14,483 nt of DNA from assembly GCF_001509475.1 (NCBI RefSeq), contig NZ_LLZG01000080.1, forward strand, positions 1-14,483, in the 5' to 3' direction. The number at the start of each line of letters is the position of its first letter. Position 1 is the first letter of the stretch. Made by a program: the position numbers and the translations under genes. The notes under the pieces are model-generated. The model saw only the letters and a program-made list of their open reading frames with translations. It did no database searches and had not been told where the DNA came from. This DNA is from Streptomyces regalis (GTDB lineage: Bacteria > Actinomycetota > Actinomycetes > Streptomycetales > Streptomycetaceae). Shown piece after piece: positions 1 through 6,442 of the stretch.

Positions 1-1
1 T

Positions 2-19
2 AGAGCTCGTAACACGATC
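2..19 (+). repeat. left terminal inverted repeat of the IS5-family element
   Basis: AGAGCTCGTAACACGATC at 2-19 is the exact reverse complement of 1527-1544. The transposase GTG start is 59 bases inside it, the usual layout for an IS5 left end. Confidence 0.85.
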
Positions 20-77
20 TTGTTGAGGTGCGCTGGTTGGGCGTGACCGGTCTGATGATTCGGCCGTTCGTGATGCT

Positions 78-886
78 GTGAGTACTCGGCCGTGGATCGT
101 GGACGACGACTTGTGGGCGCTGATCGAACCGCTGTTGCCGCCTTGGCCCGAGCGGTCACCGGGTCCGCGGCCGGTGGCAGATAGGCTCTGTCTCCAGGGC
201 ATCCTCTATGTCCTCTACAACGACATAGCCTGGCAACTCCTGCCGCTGGAGCTGGGGTTCGGCTCCGGACAGACCTGCTGGCGGCGCCTGGAGCGGTGGC
301 AGCAGGCAGGAGTCTTCGACCAGCTGCACCGCATCCTGCTCGCCGAGCTGAACGCGGCCGGCCAACTCGACTGGTCACGGGCCTGCGTGGACGGCTCCCA
401 TGTCCGTGCGAAAAAGGGGGTGCCGACACCGGTCCGTCGCCGGTCGACCGGCGCAAGACGGGCAGCAAACACCACCTGATCTGCGACGGACGCGGAACTC
501 CGCTCAAGGTCATCACCACCGCAGGCAACGTCAACGACGTCACCCAGACCCTCGCCCTCGTCGACGGCATCCCACCCGTCGCCGGCCGCTCCGGCCGTCC
601 TCGCAGGCGTCCAGAGGCCCTGCTCGGAGACAAGGGCTACGACTCCAATCCGAACCGCGAAGAGCTCCGCAAGCGGCGGATCCTGCCTGTCATCTCCCGC
701 AAGGGCGCCCCGAACATCCAGGGTATGGGCAAGCTCCGTTACGTCGTCGAGCAGACCTTCGCCCTGCTCCACCACTTCAAACGACTCGCCGTCCGATGGG
801 AACGCCGCACCGAACTCCACGACGCCTTCGTCTCCCTCGCCTGCAGCCTCATCTGCTGGAGACGCCTCAAGAAGCACAACTCATGA
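78..886 (+). CDS. IS5 family (IS427-like) DDE transposase, two frames joined by a -1 frameshift
   Basis: This DDE transposase would cut and join the ends of its own element. Frame 1 runs from the GTG at 78 to 479. Frame 2 is continuous to the TGA at 886. The two fit together as one protein of about 269 residues if the ribosome slips back one base on the A5G5 run at 411-420, giving the continuous motif HVRAKKGGADTG that is typical of the family. The catalytic triad is then D105 (VDGSHV), D185 (GDKGYDS) and E225 (VVEQTF), followed by the IS5 C-terminal pattern HFKRLAVRWERR. Length and motif order match the IS427 group. The slip could be programmed, as known in this group, or it could be an inactivating mutation; the intact motifs favour a functional enzyme. 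No right inverted repeat follows its stop codon directly, which is unusual. Confidence 0.85.
411..420 (+). promoter_or_regulatory. probable -1 ribosomal frameshift site in the transposase
   Basis: The run AAAAAGGGGG lies exactly where frame 1 must pass to frame 2. Frame 1 reads AAA AAG GGG GTG. Slipping back one base on the G run lets GGT GCC GAC follow and restores the family motif. Homopolymer runs of this kind are known -1 frameshift sites in IS5 members. A sequencing or mutational one-base loss would look the same. Confidence 0.6.
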
Positions 887-933
887 CCCCACATCAACCC
901 AAGCTGATAAGCCGCAGCCGGACCGCCCCGCGG

Positions 934-1332
934 TCAGGGCTGGTCGTACCAGGCAAACGCTGCGATCCGCCAGCCCTCTGAGGTGCGGACGAACTGGATG
1001 GTCTTGGTCCCGTCTCCCTCGAACGGCTCACCATCCAAGATCCCGGACTTGCGGTACTCGCCGAACCGCGACGCGATATCGCCCGCGATCTCTGTCCGTT
1101 CAGAGGTCTCCCACTCGGAGAACTCGACCAGCCGACCGTCGGTCAGCAGCCGCTGGCGAGGCTCGATGAACTCGTCCACGGTGTAGACCGTGAACTCCGG
1201 GCCGGTCTTGACGATCACGCCACCCGGAAGAACCAGCCGGCGGATCCGGGCCACGTCGGCAGCCTTGCCGCCCCGGTTGTCAAAGGCATCGAAGAACTCG
1301 GCGGTCACGACGTCTATCTCGATCTTGGACAT
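934..1332 (-). CDS. SnoaL/DUF4440-like (NTF2 fold) protein, passenger gene in the IS
   Basis: A 132-residue protein starting MSKIEIDVV at the ATG at 1332. The reading frame stays open upstream to 1512, but that part is the antisense of the old transposase remnant and is not protein-like, so the internal ATG is preferred. The alternation of a helical N-terminus (AEFFDAFDNRGG), a central segment on rows of acidic and aromatic residues, and a C-terminal strand TIQFVRTSEGWRIAAFAWYDQ is typical of small NTF2-fold DUF4440/SnoaL-like proteins. These often have a hydrophobic pocket, and many have no known substrate. The gene faces the transposase tail to tail with 47 bases between the stops. No clear ribosome binding site precedes the start. 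It lies wholly inside the inverted repeats. Family call fairly sure; function unknown. Confidence 0.75.
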   Translation of the reverse strand: MSKIEIDVVTAEFFDAFDNRGGKAADVARIRRLVLPGGVIVKTGPEFTVYTVDEFIEPRQRLLTDGRLVEFSEWETSERTEIAGDIASRFGEYRKSGILDGEPFEGDGTKTIQFVRTSEGWRIAAFAWYDQP

Positions 1333-1365
1333 GGCGCGACAGTAACAGCGAAGGGGTGCCGGACA

Positions 1366-1526
1366 TCGTCGGTCTCGACAGGCTGCGGAAGGTCGTCGAG
1401 GCAGACCGTCGCGCGCCAGTTCAAGCGCCTCGCAGTCCGCTGGCAGGCGGCTCGACCTCCACAACGCCATAGTCTCCCTGGCCTGCGGACTGATCTGCTG
1501 GAGACGACTCAACAGCCCTTCACCAT
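1366..1526 (+). pseudogene. decayed 3' end of a second IS5-family transposase
   Basis: Translation with small frame changes gives pieces matching the end of an IS5 transposase: LRKVVE, then FKRLAVRW, then after another shift LDLHNAIVSLACGLICWRRL, ending NSPSP and TGA at 1525-1527. It resembles the tail of the complete copy at 720-886 but differs in many bases and in the last residues (NSPSP against KKHNS), so it is not a recent duplicate. Everything upstream of about 1366 is lost. It provides the right inverted repeat of the present unit. Confidence 0.75.
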
Positions 1527-2141
1527 GATCGTGTTACGAGCTCTTACTAGCTTTCCCAAGTGTTCCAGGGTGATGCGGATGCGCGTAGACACCGAAAGTG
1601 CCACATCTTCGATCGCTTCCCGATTTCGGGTCACCTCTCCGTCAGGGTCGCCAAGGAGGAAACGCACCCGGCATCCACCGTCGAGTTTCCTTCGCAGCGT
1701 CTCAACGAACGCGGGCTGGTCAAGCCACAGAAAGTAGTTCGTGTATCCAGCGAGGAAAAGATCTTCCGTGGTGTTCGCGACCAATTCGCCCCACACTGTC
1801 GAAGGGCAGGCCGACCGATATGGATAGGAGCGGATGATTTCCCGGTCGCCACCGGTCTTGATTCGATCCTTTACCGCTTTCGGCCAGATCATTTCTTCGT
1901 CAACTCCCAACGCCTTACAGGCGTCTTCCCGGTTTCTGGCATGCGGGATGAGCTCAGCGTCCGATACCCATCTTTCAACGGTCTTGCCGGAAACGCCCAC
2001 ACGAGCCGCCAGTTGCCGAGGTGACAACCCGGCTGTCTCCATAGCTGATCTTAGCGCCGTGTTCAAGGCTTCCCCCTGGGACGTTTGGGCGTTCTTCCAC
2101 GCTACCGCCGCGACGTCCCAACTGTCCTTGCACATGGGCAA
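1509..2141 (-). CDS. XRE-type helix-turn-helix regulator with DUF5919-like domain, C-terminus replaced by IS insertion
   Basis: Residues about 39-60 form a helix-turn-helix (LSPRQLAARVGVSGKTVERW), the DNA-binding part of XRE-type regulators. From about residue 100 the sequence (IIRSYPYRSACP, AGYTNYFLWL, CRVRFLLGDPDGEVTR) resembles the DUF5919 domain that follows such HTHs in Streptomyces. Family members usually continue for several tens of residues after the point reached here. From about residue 199 the sequence is encoded by the inverted repeat and the transposase remnant and ends at a stop inside the element, so the native C-terminus is lost. The start could be the TTG at 2141, with GAGGGA five bases upstream, or the ATG at 2135. 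The gene is divergent from the small-gene operon beginning at 2241 and is its likely regulator. Whether the truncated protein still binds DNA is unknown. Confidence 0.75.
   Translation of the reverse strand: MPMCKDSWDVAAVAWKNAQTSQGEALNTALRSAMETAGLSPRQLAARVGVSGKTVERWVSDAELIPHARNREDACKALGVDEEMIWPKAVKDRIKTGGDREIIRSYPYRSACPSTVWGELVANTTEDLFLAGYTNYFLWLDQPAFVETLRRKLDGGCRVRFLLGDPDGEVTRNREAIEDVALSVSTRIRITLEHLGKLVRARNTIMVKGC
1527..1544 (-). repeat. right terminal inverted repeat of the IS5-family element
   Basis: Exact reverse complement of 2-19. It directly follows the stop codon of the decayed transposase tail (TGA at 1525-1527 overlaps its first base). It is also read through by the truncated regulator gene on the minus strand, which shows that it interrupts that gene. 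Confidence 0.85.
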
Positions 2142-2163
2142 CTTCGTCCCTCATGGGTCGGCA

Positions 2164-2218
2164 GCATGGCCAGACGCAGGAGACCCCCGCACCGCTGGAA
2201 CGGCCGGGGGCATGGCCA
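2164..2218. promoter_or_regulatory. divergent promoter region with a 9-bp direct repeat, possible operator
   Basis: Only 99 bases separate the regulator start from the GTG at 2241. In this gap GCATGGCCA occurs twice (2164-2172 and 2210-2218), 46 bases apart. Direct repeats in a divergent region are compatible with binding by the neighbouring HTH protein, but no -35/-10 pair could be assigned with confidence. Confidence 0.25.
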
Positions 2219-2240
2219 ACGCTGATGAGGAGCGCTGACA

Positions 2241-2579
2241 GTGTCCTACCTATCACAGGCATTCGAATGGTTGAGAGCGGTCCCGTTCGGGCCGCGCAAC
2301 CCCGGCAAGCACAGCAGCGCCTATACGCCCCAGGAAGCGGCCCAGGCGCCCAGGGAACCGCACTACCGGCCGACCCCCTACGTGGTCGGCGCGAGGCTGG
2401 TAGACGTGCCCAGGCTCCGCAGGCAGCGGCAGGCCCGGACAGGGCAAGCCTGGGAGCGCACAGGCACGATGGTCCGGGCGTACGTGTTGGCGCACGAGGC
2501 AGAGCGGCGGGCGGCCCGCACAGGCGAGGCGCACCCTTGGGCAGGGCCCTGGGTGAATCCTTGGGAGGCTGGTCGATGA
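2241..2579 (+). CDS. hypothetical protein, first gene of small-gene operon
   Basis: A 112-residue basic protein not recognised as a known family. The GTG start at 2241 is preceded by GAGGAG (about 2227-2232) at good spacing, which decides the start. The N-terminus MSYLSQAFEWLRAVPFGPRNPGK is amphipathic. The middle is Arg/Gln-rich (PRLRRQRQARTGQAWERTGT), then a likely helix (MVRAYVLAHEAERRAAR) and a Trp/Pro-rich tail (HPWAGPWVNPWEAGR). No signal peptide, membrane segment or Cys motif is visible. Its stop overlaps the next start in ATGA (2576-2579), the usual sign of translational coupling. Its position opposite an XRE-type regulator is typical of small accessory operons of integrative elements, but no integrase or transfer gene is in this window. 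Confidence 0.6.
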   Translation: MSYLSQAFEWLRAVPFGPRNPGKHSSAYTPQEAAQAPREPHYRPTPYVVGARLVDVPRLRRQRQARTGQAWERTGTMVRAYVLAHEAERRAARTGEAHPWAGPWVNPWEAGR

Positions 2580-2752
2580 GCAACCCGCAGACGCCCACGA
2601 CCCGCACCTATGCCGCGTGGTTCGCGCACGCCCGGAAGTGCGAGGAATGCAAGAGCGTGACCAAGGCTGCCGACGGCTGCGAGACAGGGCGCGCGTTGTG
2701 GCAGACGTATCAACTCGCATGCGTCGGAGCCAACATGGGCGGGGGTAAGTGA
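2576..2752 (+). CDS. small Cys-motif hypothetical protein, second gene of operon
   Basis: A 58-residue protein starting at the ATG of the ATGA overlap with the gene before. It has a CxxC pair at residues 22 and 25 (KCEECK) and further Cys at 35 (DGCETG) and 49. The spacing could hold a small metal site, though no known zinc-finger family was recognised. The rest is predicted helical (ALWQTYQLACVG). The frame is open far upstream, but that part is the antisense of the regulator side and has no binding site, so the overlap start is preferred. Likely made together with its neighbours. Confidence 0.6.
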   Translation: MSNPQTPTTRTYAAWFAHARKCEECKSVTKAADGCETGRALWQTYQLACVGANMGGGK

Positions 2753-2755
2753 TCC

Positions 2756-2947
2756 ATGCCGATGACCATTGAGGTCTACCAGATCAATCCGGCTACCGGC
2801 GTCCGCACCTGCGTCCGGAAACGGAAAAGGCACGCGGTGAAACCCGCCAAGGTTCCCACCCTGGGGCAGGCGTACCCGCCGTGCATCTGCCCGCGTTGCT
2901 CCGGCAGGGTGGCCGACCAGTCGACGGGGGTGCGCAGTGACCGATGA
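2756..2947 (+). CDS. small basic Cys-motif hypothetical protein, third gene of operon
   Basis: A 63-residue protein, ATG at 2756, three bases after the previous stop, with GGCGGGGG upstream as a ribosome binding site. A second in-frame ATG at 2762 (MTIEVYQINPATG) could also be the start. The N-terminal half looks like two short strands, then a basic stretch (VRKRKRHAVKP), and PPCICPRCSG places Cys at 43, 45 and 48, a CxCxxC pattern able to bind metal. The end overlaps the next gene by 11 bases. Function unknown. Confidence 0.6.
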   Translation: MPMTIEVYQINPATGVRTCVRKRKRHAVKPAKVPTLGQAYPPCICPRCSGRVADQSTGVRSDR

Positions 2948-3215
2948 ACAGGGAATCGCGCACGGAATGCCCGGACACGGCACATGCACTGTGGCCGACC
3001 CTGCCGCATGGATGCCCGGACAGCCGCTCTGCAATCCGCAGCACCTGCGCCCGCGGCCGGACACGTCGGAAGTCGGCGCGGCATGGCGTGCCTTCCACAG
3101 TCACGTGATCACCTGTCGCCGTGACTGCCGGTACGGCCGTGACTGTGCGGATGCTGTCCCCCTGAAAGAGGCACTGCAAAAGGCGCGTGAAAGCGCCGGT
3201 ATCCCCGTTCAGTAA
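2937..3215 (+). CDS. Cys-rich hypothetical protein, last gene of operon
   Basis: A 92-residue protein from the GTG at 2937, which is preceded by a G-run (2926-2930) as ribosome binding site and overlaps the gene before. Cys residues lie at 17, 32 and in the cluster CRRDCRYGRDC (60, 64, 70) before a helical tail (LKEALQKARE). The cluster with nearby His suggests metal binding or redox use. No family was recognised. A 14-bp palindrome begins at the last base of its stop codon. Confidence 0.6.
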   Translation: MTDEQGIAHGMPGHGTCTVADPAAWMPGQPLCNPQHLRPRPDTSEVGAAWRAFHSHVITCRRDCRYGRDCADAVPLKEALQKARESAGIPVQ

Positions 3216-3228
3216 GCGTCCGGACGCT
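3215..3228. repeat. perfect 14-bp palindrome just after the operon
   Basis: AGCGTCCGGACGCT is a perfect palindrome starting at the last base of the TAA stop. With no loop it makes only a short hairpin as RNA, so it may be part of a terminator or a protein binding site. Confidence 0.4.
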
Positions 3229-3274
3229 GCACCAATCCTGTGACGCGCCTCGCATGAGGTGAGCCGCCCTGGAG

Positions 3275-3294
3275 CCTGGGCAATCGCGCCCAGG
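3275..3294 (+). terminator. possible terminator hairpin after the small-gene operon
   Basis: CCTGGGC (3275-3281) pairs with GCCCAGG (3288-3294) across a 6-base loop. No T-run follows, which is common in high-GC actinomycetes. Confidence 0.4.
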
Positions 3295-3409
3295 TGGCTC
3301 AAGGCAGAGAGACACCCCAGGGGAACGGACGACCGCATAGACCGCCCGTACCGGCCTCCCCCGTCCAGTACGGGCCTGCGCTCGGGGGGGCACCCCCAGA
3401 TGGGCTGGA

Positions 3410-3442
3410 TGAAGGGGCCCGGGATCGACCCGAGCCCCTTCA
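3410..3442. terminator. strong hairpin terminator downstream of the LAETG gene
   Basis: Arms 3410-3423 and 3429-3442 pair over 14 bases with one G-U or A-C type mismatch and a 5-base loop. It lies 18 bases beyond the stop of the minus-strand LAETG gene and could also stop plus-strand transcription from the small-gene operon. Confidence 0.75.
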
Positions 3443-3459
3443 CCTTCATCTGTCGTCGA

Positions 3460-4392
3460 TCAGGACCGCGTGGCCGACCGCCGCCGCTTCGACGCCACGA
3501 CGAACGCCGCGCCGCCCGCCACCAGCACCGCCGCGCCGATGGCGATCGGGCCGGTCGCGCTGCTGCCGCCGGTTTCTGCGAGGTTGTCACCGCCGCCGTT
3601 CGGCTTGGGCGCCGGAGGGGTGGTCGACTCGGAGGCCTCCGGGGTGGGGGTCTCGGTGGACGGGGTCTCGTCGGCCGGCGGCGTCGTCTCCTCCGCCGGG
3701 GTCGACGGCTCATCGGTCGGCGGCTCCGACGGCTCGGCCGGCGGCGTGGTCGGCGGCTCCTCGGTCGCCGGAGGCTCGGTCGTGCAGTCCTTCGTGCCGC
3801 CGTTCCAGGCCGCGATCAGCTTGTCCTTGATGACCGGGCGGTCCGGGCCCTTGGGCAGGTCGCCGTGGACGAACCCGTCGTTCGCGTCGAGCTTGCCGTC
3901 GAACTTCACCGCGCCCCGGTACAGGTCGATCTGCGCGAAGCAGCCCGCGTCCGGGACAGCGATGTCGAGGGTGTCGCTCTGGCCGGGCTTGACCGTGGCC
4001 GTGTCGAAGTCGACGAAGACCTGCTCGCCGGAGGTGGCGAAGGTCGGGCCGTGGGCGAGGTAGGAGGCGAGCGAGGCGGTGCAGGTCGTGGCGTCGGCGG
4101 CGGCGCGGACCGTGATGTGGACCTTGCCGTCGTCGGTGACCTTCAGGTTCTGGTCGTCGACCTTGACCGAGTCGTAGAAGTTCTTGCCGTCGAGCGAGAA
4201 CTGGCAGCGGTCGGTGGCCGTTTCCGTGCCGGCACCGGTGCCGGGCTGGTAGCTGCCGCCGGTCTTCCAGCCGTCGCCGCCGCCGGTGGCCCAGGCGCCG
4301 GAGGCGGAGGCGACGGTGGCCGCGCACAGGACGAGCGACGCGGCGCCCGTCCCCAGCAGGCGTCGCGCCATGACACGTCTCGCTATGGACAT
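3460..4392 (-). CDS. LAETG-motif sortase-anchored surface protein
   Basis: A 310-residue secreted protein. An Arg-rich start and hydrophobic core (residues about 10-35, ending ASASGAWA) form a signal peptide. The mature domain (about 40-203) has four Cys (63, 104, 151, 203) that could make two disulfides. A Pro/Thr/Glu-rich stalk (about 204-265) follows. Then comes LAETG at 271-275, a hydrophobic helix (about 281-300) and a basic tail (KRRR), the layout of class E sortase substrates in Streptomyces, which are cut between T and G and joined to the cell wall. The ATG at 4392 has GGGA five bases upstream; an ATG at 4371 would shorten the signal peptide. No sortase gene is nearby. The role of the outer domain is unknown. 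Confidence 0.85.
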   Translation of the reverse strand: MSIARRVMARRLLGTGAASLVLCAATVASASGAWATGGGDGWKTGGSYQPGTGAGTETATDRCQFSLDGKNFYDSVKVDDQNLKVTDDGKVHITVRAAADATTCTASLASYLAHGPTFATSGEQVFVDFDTATVKPGQSDTLDIAVPDAGCFAQIDLYRGAVKFDGKLDANDGFVHGDLPKGPDRPVIKDKLIAAWNGGTKDCTTEPPATEEPPTTPPAEPSEPPTDEPSTPAEETTPPADETPSTETPTPEASESTTPPAPKPNGGGDNLAETGGSSATGPIAIGAAVLVAGGAAFVVASKRRRSATRS

Positions 4393-4645
4393 GCGTATCC
4401 CATCGTGGGGTGAGTGGTCGAAGAAGAATCACCGAGCTCATTGGTCACATGAGCCACAGGTGTGAGCACATCGTCGGGCGAGGAGAGGGAGCTGTCAACC
4501 TGCGGGAACGCAAGGGAAGTTCAATCAGCAATCACAATTCCATCACACGGGGAATGATCTACTCCGCTCTTCGCGGTGTTCGCTTTTCCGGCCAAGTGGA
4601 CAGAGTTCTCACTGTCGCCCGTACGCGCACCGATGAGGAGTCCGC
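4393..4645. other. divergent intergenic region between LAETG gene and alpha-glucosidase
   Basis: No gene was found in these 253 bases. The stretch is AT-richer than its surroundings (especially 4505-4590), as expected of a region holding promoters for both flanking genes. TCACA and TGTGA (about 4445-4465) form a weak inverted pair. No confident -35/-10 pair or known operator was identified. Confidence 0.4.
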
Positions 4646-6319
4646 GTGACTGTCCGCACCACCACGCCCGACACCCCCGACCTCTCGTCCCGCAACCCCG
4701 ACTGGTGGCGCCAGGCCGTCATCTACCAGGTGTACCCCCGCAGTTTCGCCGACGCCGACGGCGACGGGCTCGGTGACCTGAAAGGCGTCGCCCAGCGCCT
4801 GACCCACCTCGCCGCCCTCGGCGTGGACGCCCTGTGGCTCAGCCCCTTCTACCCCTCCGAGCTGGCCGACGGCGGCTACGACGTCGCCGACTACCGCGAC
4901 GTCGACCCCCGCCTGGGCACCCTCGACGACTTCGACGCCATGGCCGCCGAGGCCCACCGCCTCGGCCTGAAAGTGATCGTCGACCTGGTCCCCAACCACA
5001 CCTCCCACCAGCACGTCTGGTTCCAGGAGGCGCTGCGGGCCGGCCCCGGCTCCCCCGCCCGCGAGCGCTACGTCTTCCGCGACGGCCGCGGCCCGCACGG
5101 CGAACTCCCGCCCACCGACTGGCAGTCCGTCTTCGGCGGCAGCGCCTGGCGCCGCGTCCCCGACGGCCAGTGGTACCTGCACCTGTTCACCCCCCAGCAA
5201 CCGGACCTGAACTGGGAGAACGAGGAGGTCCGCGCCGACTTCCGCACCACCCTGCGCTTCTGGTCCGACCGCGGCGTCGACGGCTTCCGCGTCGACGTGG
5301 CGCACGCGCTCGCCAAGGACCTCAGCGAGCCGCTGCGCGACCTCGGCGCCCCGGAGCTGAGCCACGAGGACGCGCTCCCCCGGTTCGAGCCCGGCACCCA
5401 CCCCTTCTACGACCGCGACGAGGTCCACGAGATCTACCGCGACTGGCGCAAGATCCTCGACGCCTACCGCCCGCCCCGTATGGCGGTCGCCGAGGCCTGG
5501 GTCAACCCGGCCGCCCGCCGCGCCCGGTACGCCCGCCCGGACGAACTCGGCCAGGCCTTCAACTTCGAGTATCTGCAGGCCGGTTGGGACGCCGAGGAGC
5601 TGAAGTGGGTCATCACCGACTCGCTCGCCACGGCCCGCGCGGCGGGCGCCTCGGCCACCTGGGTCCTCTCCAACCACGACGTCGTACGCCACACCTCCCG
5701 CCTGATGCTCCCGCCCGGCACCGACGACAACGCCTGGCTCCTCTCCGGCGGCCACGCACCGTCCGTCGACGAGACCGCCGGCCTGCGCCGCGCCCGCGCC
5801 GCGACCCTCCTCATGCTCGCGCTGCCCGGTTCGTCGTACGTCTACCAGGGCGAGGAACTCGGCCTGCCCGAGGTCGCCGACCTGCCCCTGGAGGTCCTGC
5901 AGGACCCGATCTGGGAACAGACGGGGCGCGTCCGCAAGGGCCGCGACGGCTGTCGGGTGCCGCTGCCGTGGACGACGACGGGACCGTCGTACGGCTTCGG
6001 CGCGGGCGGTGCGTGGCTGCCGCAGCCGCCGTCCTTCGCGGGGTACGCCGTCGAGGCCCAGGACGGCGTGGAGAGCTCCACTCTGGAGCTCTACCGCAGG
6101 GCCCTGCGCCTGCGCCGCAAGCTGCTGGAGGGGGAGGAGCTGGAGTGGGCGCCGGACGCTCCGCCCGGGGTCCTGCACTTCGCCCGCTCGGACGGCTGGC
6201 GGTGCGTGGCCAACCTCTCCTCTGCGGCGGTGGAGTTGCCGCCGGGTGAGGTGCTGATCGGCAGCGGGCCGCTCAAGGGGCGTCTGCTGCGGCCGGACAC
6301 GACGGTCTGGCTGGCGTAG
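4646..6319 (+). CDS. GH13 family alpha-glucosidase
   Basis: A 557-residue cytoplasmic enzyme (no signal peptide) that should release glucose from maltose or malto-/isomalto-oligosaccharides. GH13 signatures are all present: WWRQAVIYQVYPRSF at the start of the barrel, region I DLVPNH (113-118), region II GFRVD with nucleophile D217, region III AVAEAW with acid/base E283, and region IV SNHD with D345. QPDLNWENEEVR is typical of the alpha-glucosidase/oligo-1,6-glucosidase branch, so the linkage preferred is open; Val after the nucleophile is seen in 1,6-acting members. The GTG at 4646 is chosen for GAGGAG eight bases upstream. Streptomyces aglA is known beside malEFG; here no transport genes or LacI-type regulator adjoin, and no clear MalR-like operator was seen in 4393-4645. 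Confidence 0.9.
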   Translation: MTVRTTTPDTPDLSSRNPDWWRQAVIYQVYPRSFADADGDGLGDLKGVAQRLTHLAALGVDALWLSPFYPSELADGGYDVADYRDVDPRLGTLDDFDAMAAEAHRLGLKVIVDLVPNHTSHQHVWFQEALRAGPGSPARERYVFRDGRGPHGELPPTDWQSVFGGSAWRRVPDGQWYLHLFTPQQPDLNWENEEVRADFRTTLRFWSDRGVDGFRVDVAHALAKDLSEPLRDLGAPELSHEDALPRFEPGTHPFYDRDEVHEIYRDWRKILDAYRPPRMAVAEAWVNPAARRARYARPDELGQAFNFEYLQAGWDAEELKWVITDSLATARAAGASATWVLSNHDVVRHTSRLMLPPGTDDNAWLLSGGHAPSVDETAGLRRARAATLLMLALPGSSYVYQGEELGLPEVADLPLEVLQDPIWEQTGRVRKGRDGCRVPLPWTTTGPSYGFGAGGAWLPQPPSFAGYAVEAQDGVESSTLELYRRALRLRRKLLEGEELEWAPDAPPGVLHFARSDGWRCVANLSSAAVELPPGEVLIGSGPLKGRLLRPDTTVWLA

Positions 6320-6320
6320 A

Positions 6321-6431
6321 TCATTTCAGGGTGACCTGCGGTTCGCCCGCCGTGGGCGGAGGCGGGGTCAGGTCCTGGGCCGGGAGTTTCGGCGGGGTCG
6401 TCTCCTGGAAACAGGCCGACGAAAGCGCCGC
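6321..6431 (-). pseudogene. possible C-terminal remnant of a lost minus-strand gene
   Basis: The minus frame ending at the TGA at 6321 has strong G/C third-position bias and reads like a protein end (FQETTPPKLPAQDLTPPPPT, then GEPQVTLK), stopping one base from the glucosidase stop. Further upstream the frame loses this character and no start with a binding site is seen. The family is not recognised. It may be the tail of a gene removed by deletion, or simply chance in GC-rich DNA. Confidence 0.3.
6333..6374. terminator. possible hairpin terminator after the alpha-glucosidase
   Basis: GACCTG (6333-6338) pairs with CAGGTC (6369-6374), enclosing a second stem CGCCC/GGGCG (6344-6348 and 6354-6358). 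It starts 13 bases after the glucosidase stop. The same bases also read as a coding-like tail on the minus strand, so its role is uncertain. Confidence 0.4.
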
Positions 6432-6442
6432 GAAGTATCCGC

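Larger units (their letters stand above)
2..1544. mobile_element. IS5-family element carrying a passenger gene, bounded by 18-bp inverted repeats
   Basis: Bases 2-19 and 1527-1544 are perfect 18-bp inverted repeats; extending inward to 24 bp leaves two mismatches. Between them lie a transposase split over two frames (78-886), a reverse-strand SnoaL-like gene (934-1332) and the decayed 3' end of a second IS5 transposase (about 1366-1526). An IS5 element normally holds only its transposase, so this is a composite or rearranged element. The right end sits in the 3' part of a helix-turn-helix regulator gene. The target-site duplication cannot be checked because the left flank is outside the window. 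The boundaries are seen directly; joint movement of the whole unit is inferred. Confidence 0.75.

Noticed and set aside
934..1512. Longer form of the SnoaL-like protein starting at 1512
   Set aside because: The extra 60 residues come from the antisense of the transposase remnant and do not look like the family; the ATG at 1332 is the natural start.
2793..3713. 306-residue minus-strand frame and overlapping shadows across the small-gene operon
   Set aside because: Very Arg/Pro-rich translation running through two gene ends and a terminator; the plus-strand genes have overlapping starts and binding sites.
4315..4335. LVLC in the LAETG protein signal as a lipobox
   Set aside because: Cys23 lies inside the hydrophobic core without a small residue before it, and a clear sortase signal is at the other end.
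3259..4413. 384-residue plus-strand frame
   Set aside because: Antisense of the LAETG protein gene; Arg/Gly-rich shadow translation.
4559..6178. 539-residue open frame on the minus strand
   Set aside because: It is the exact antisense of the GH13 gene, whose catalytic motifs and binding site are clear; long shadow frames are usual in high-GC DNA.
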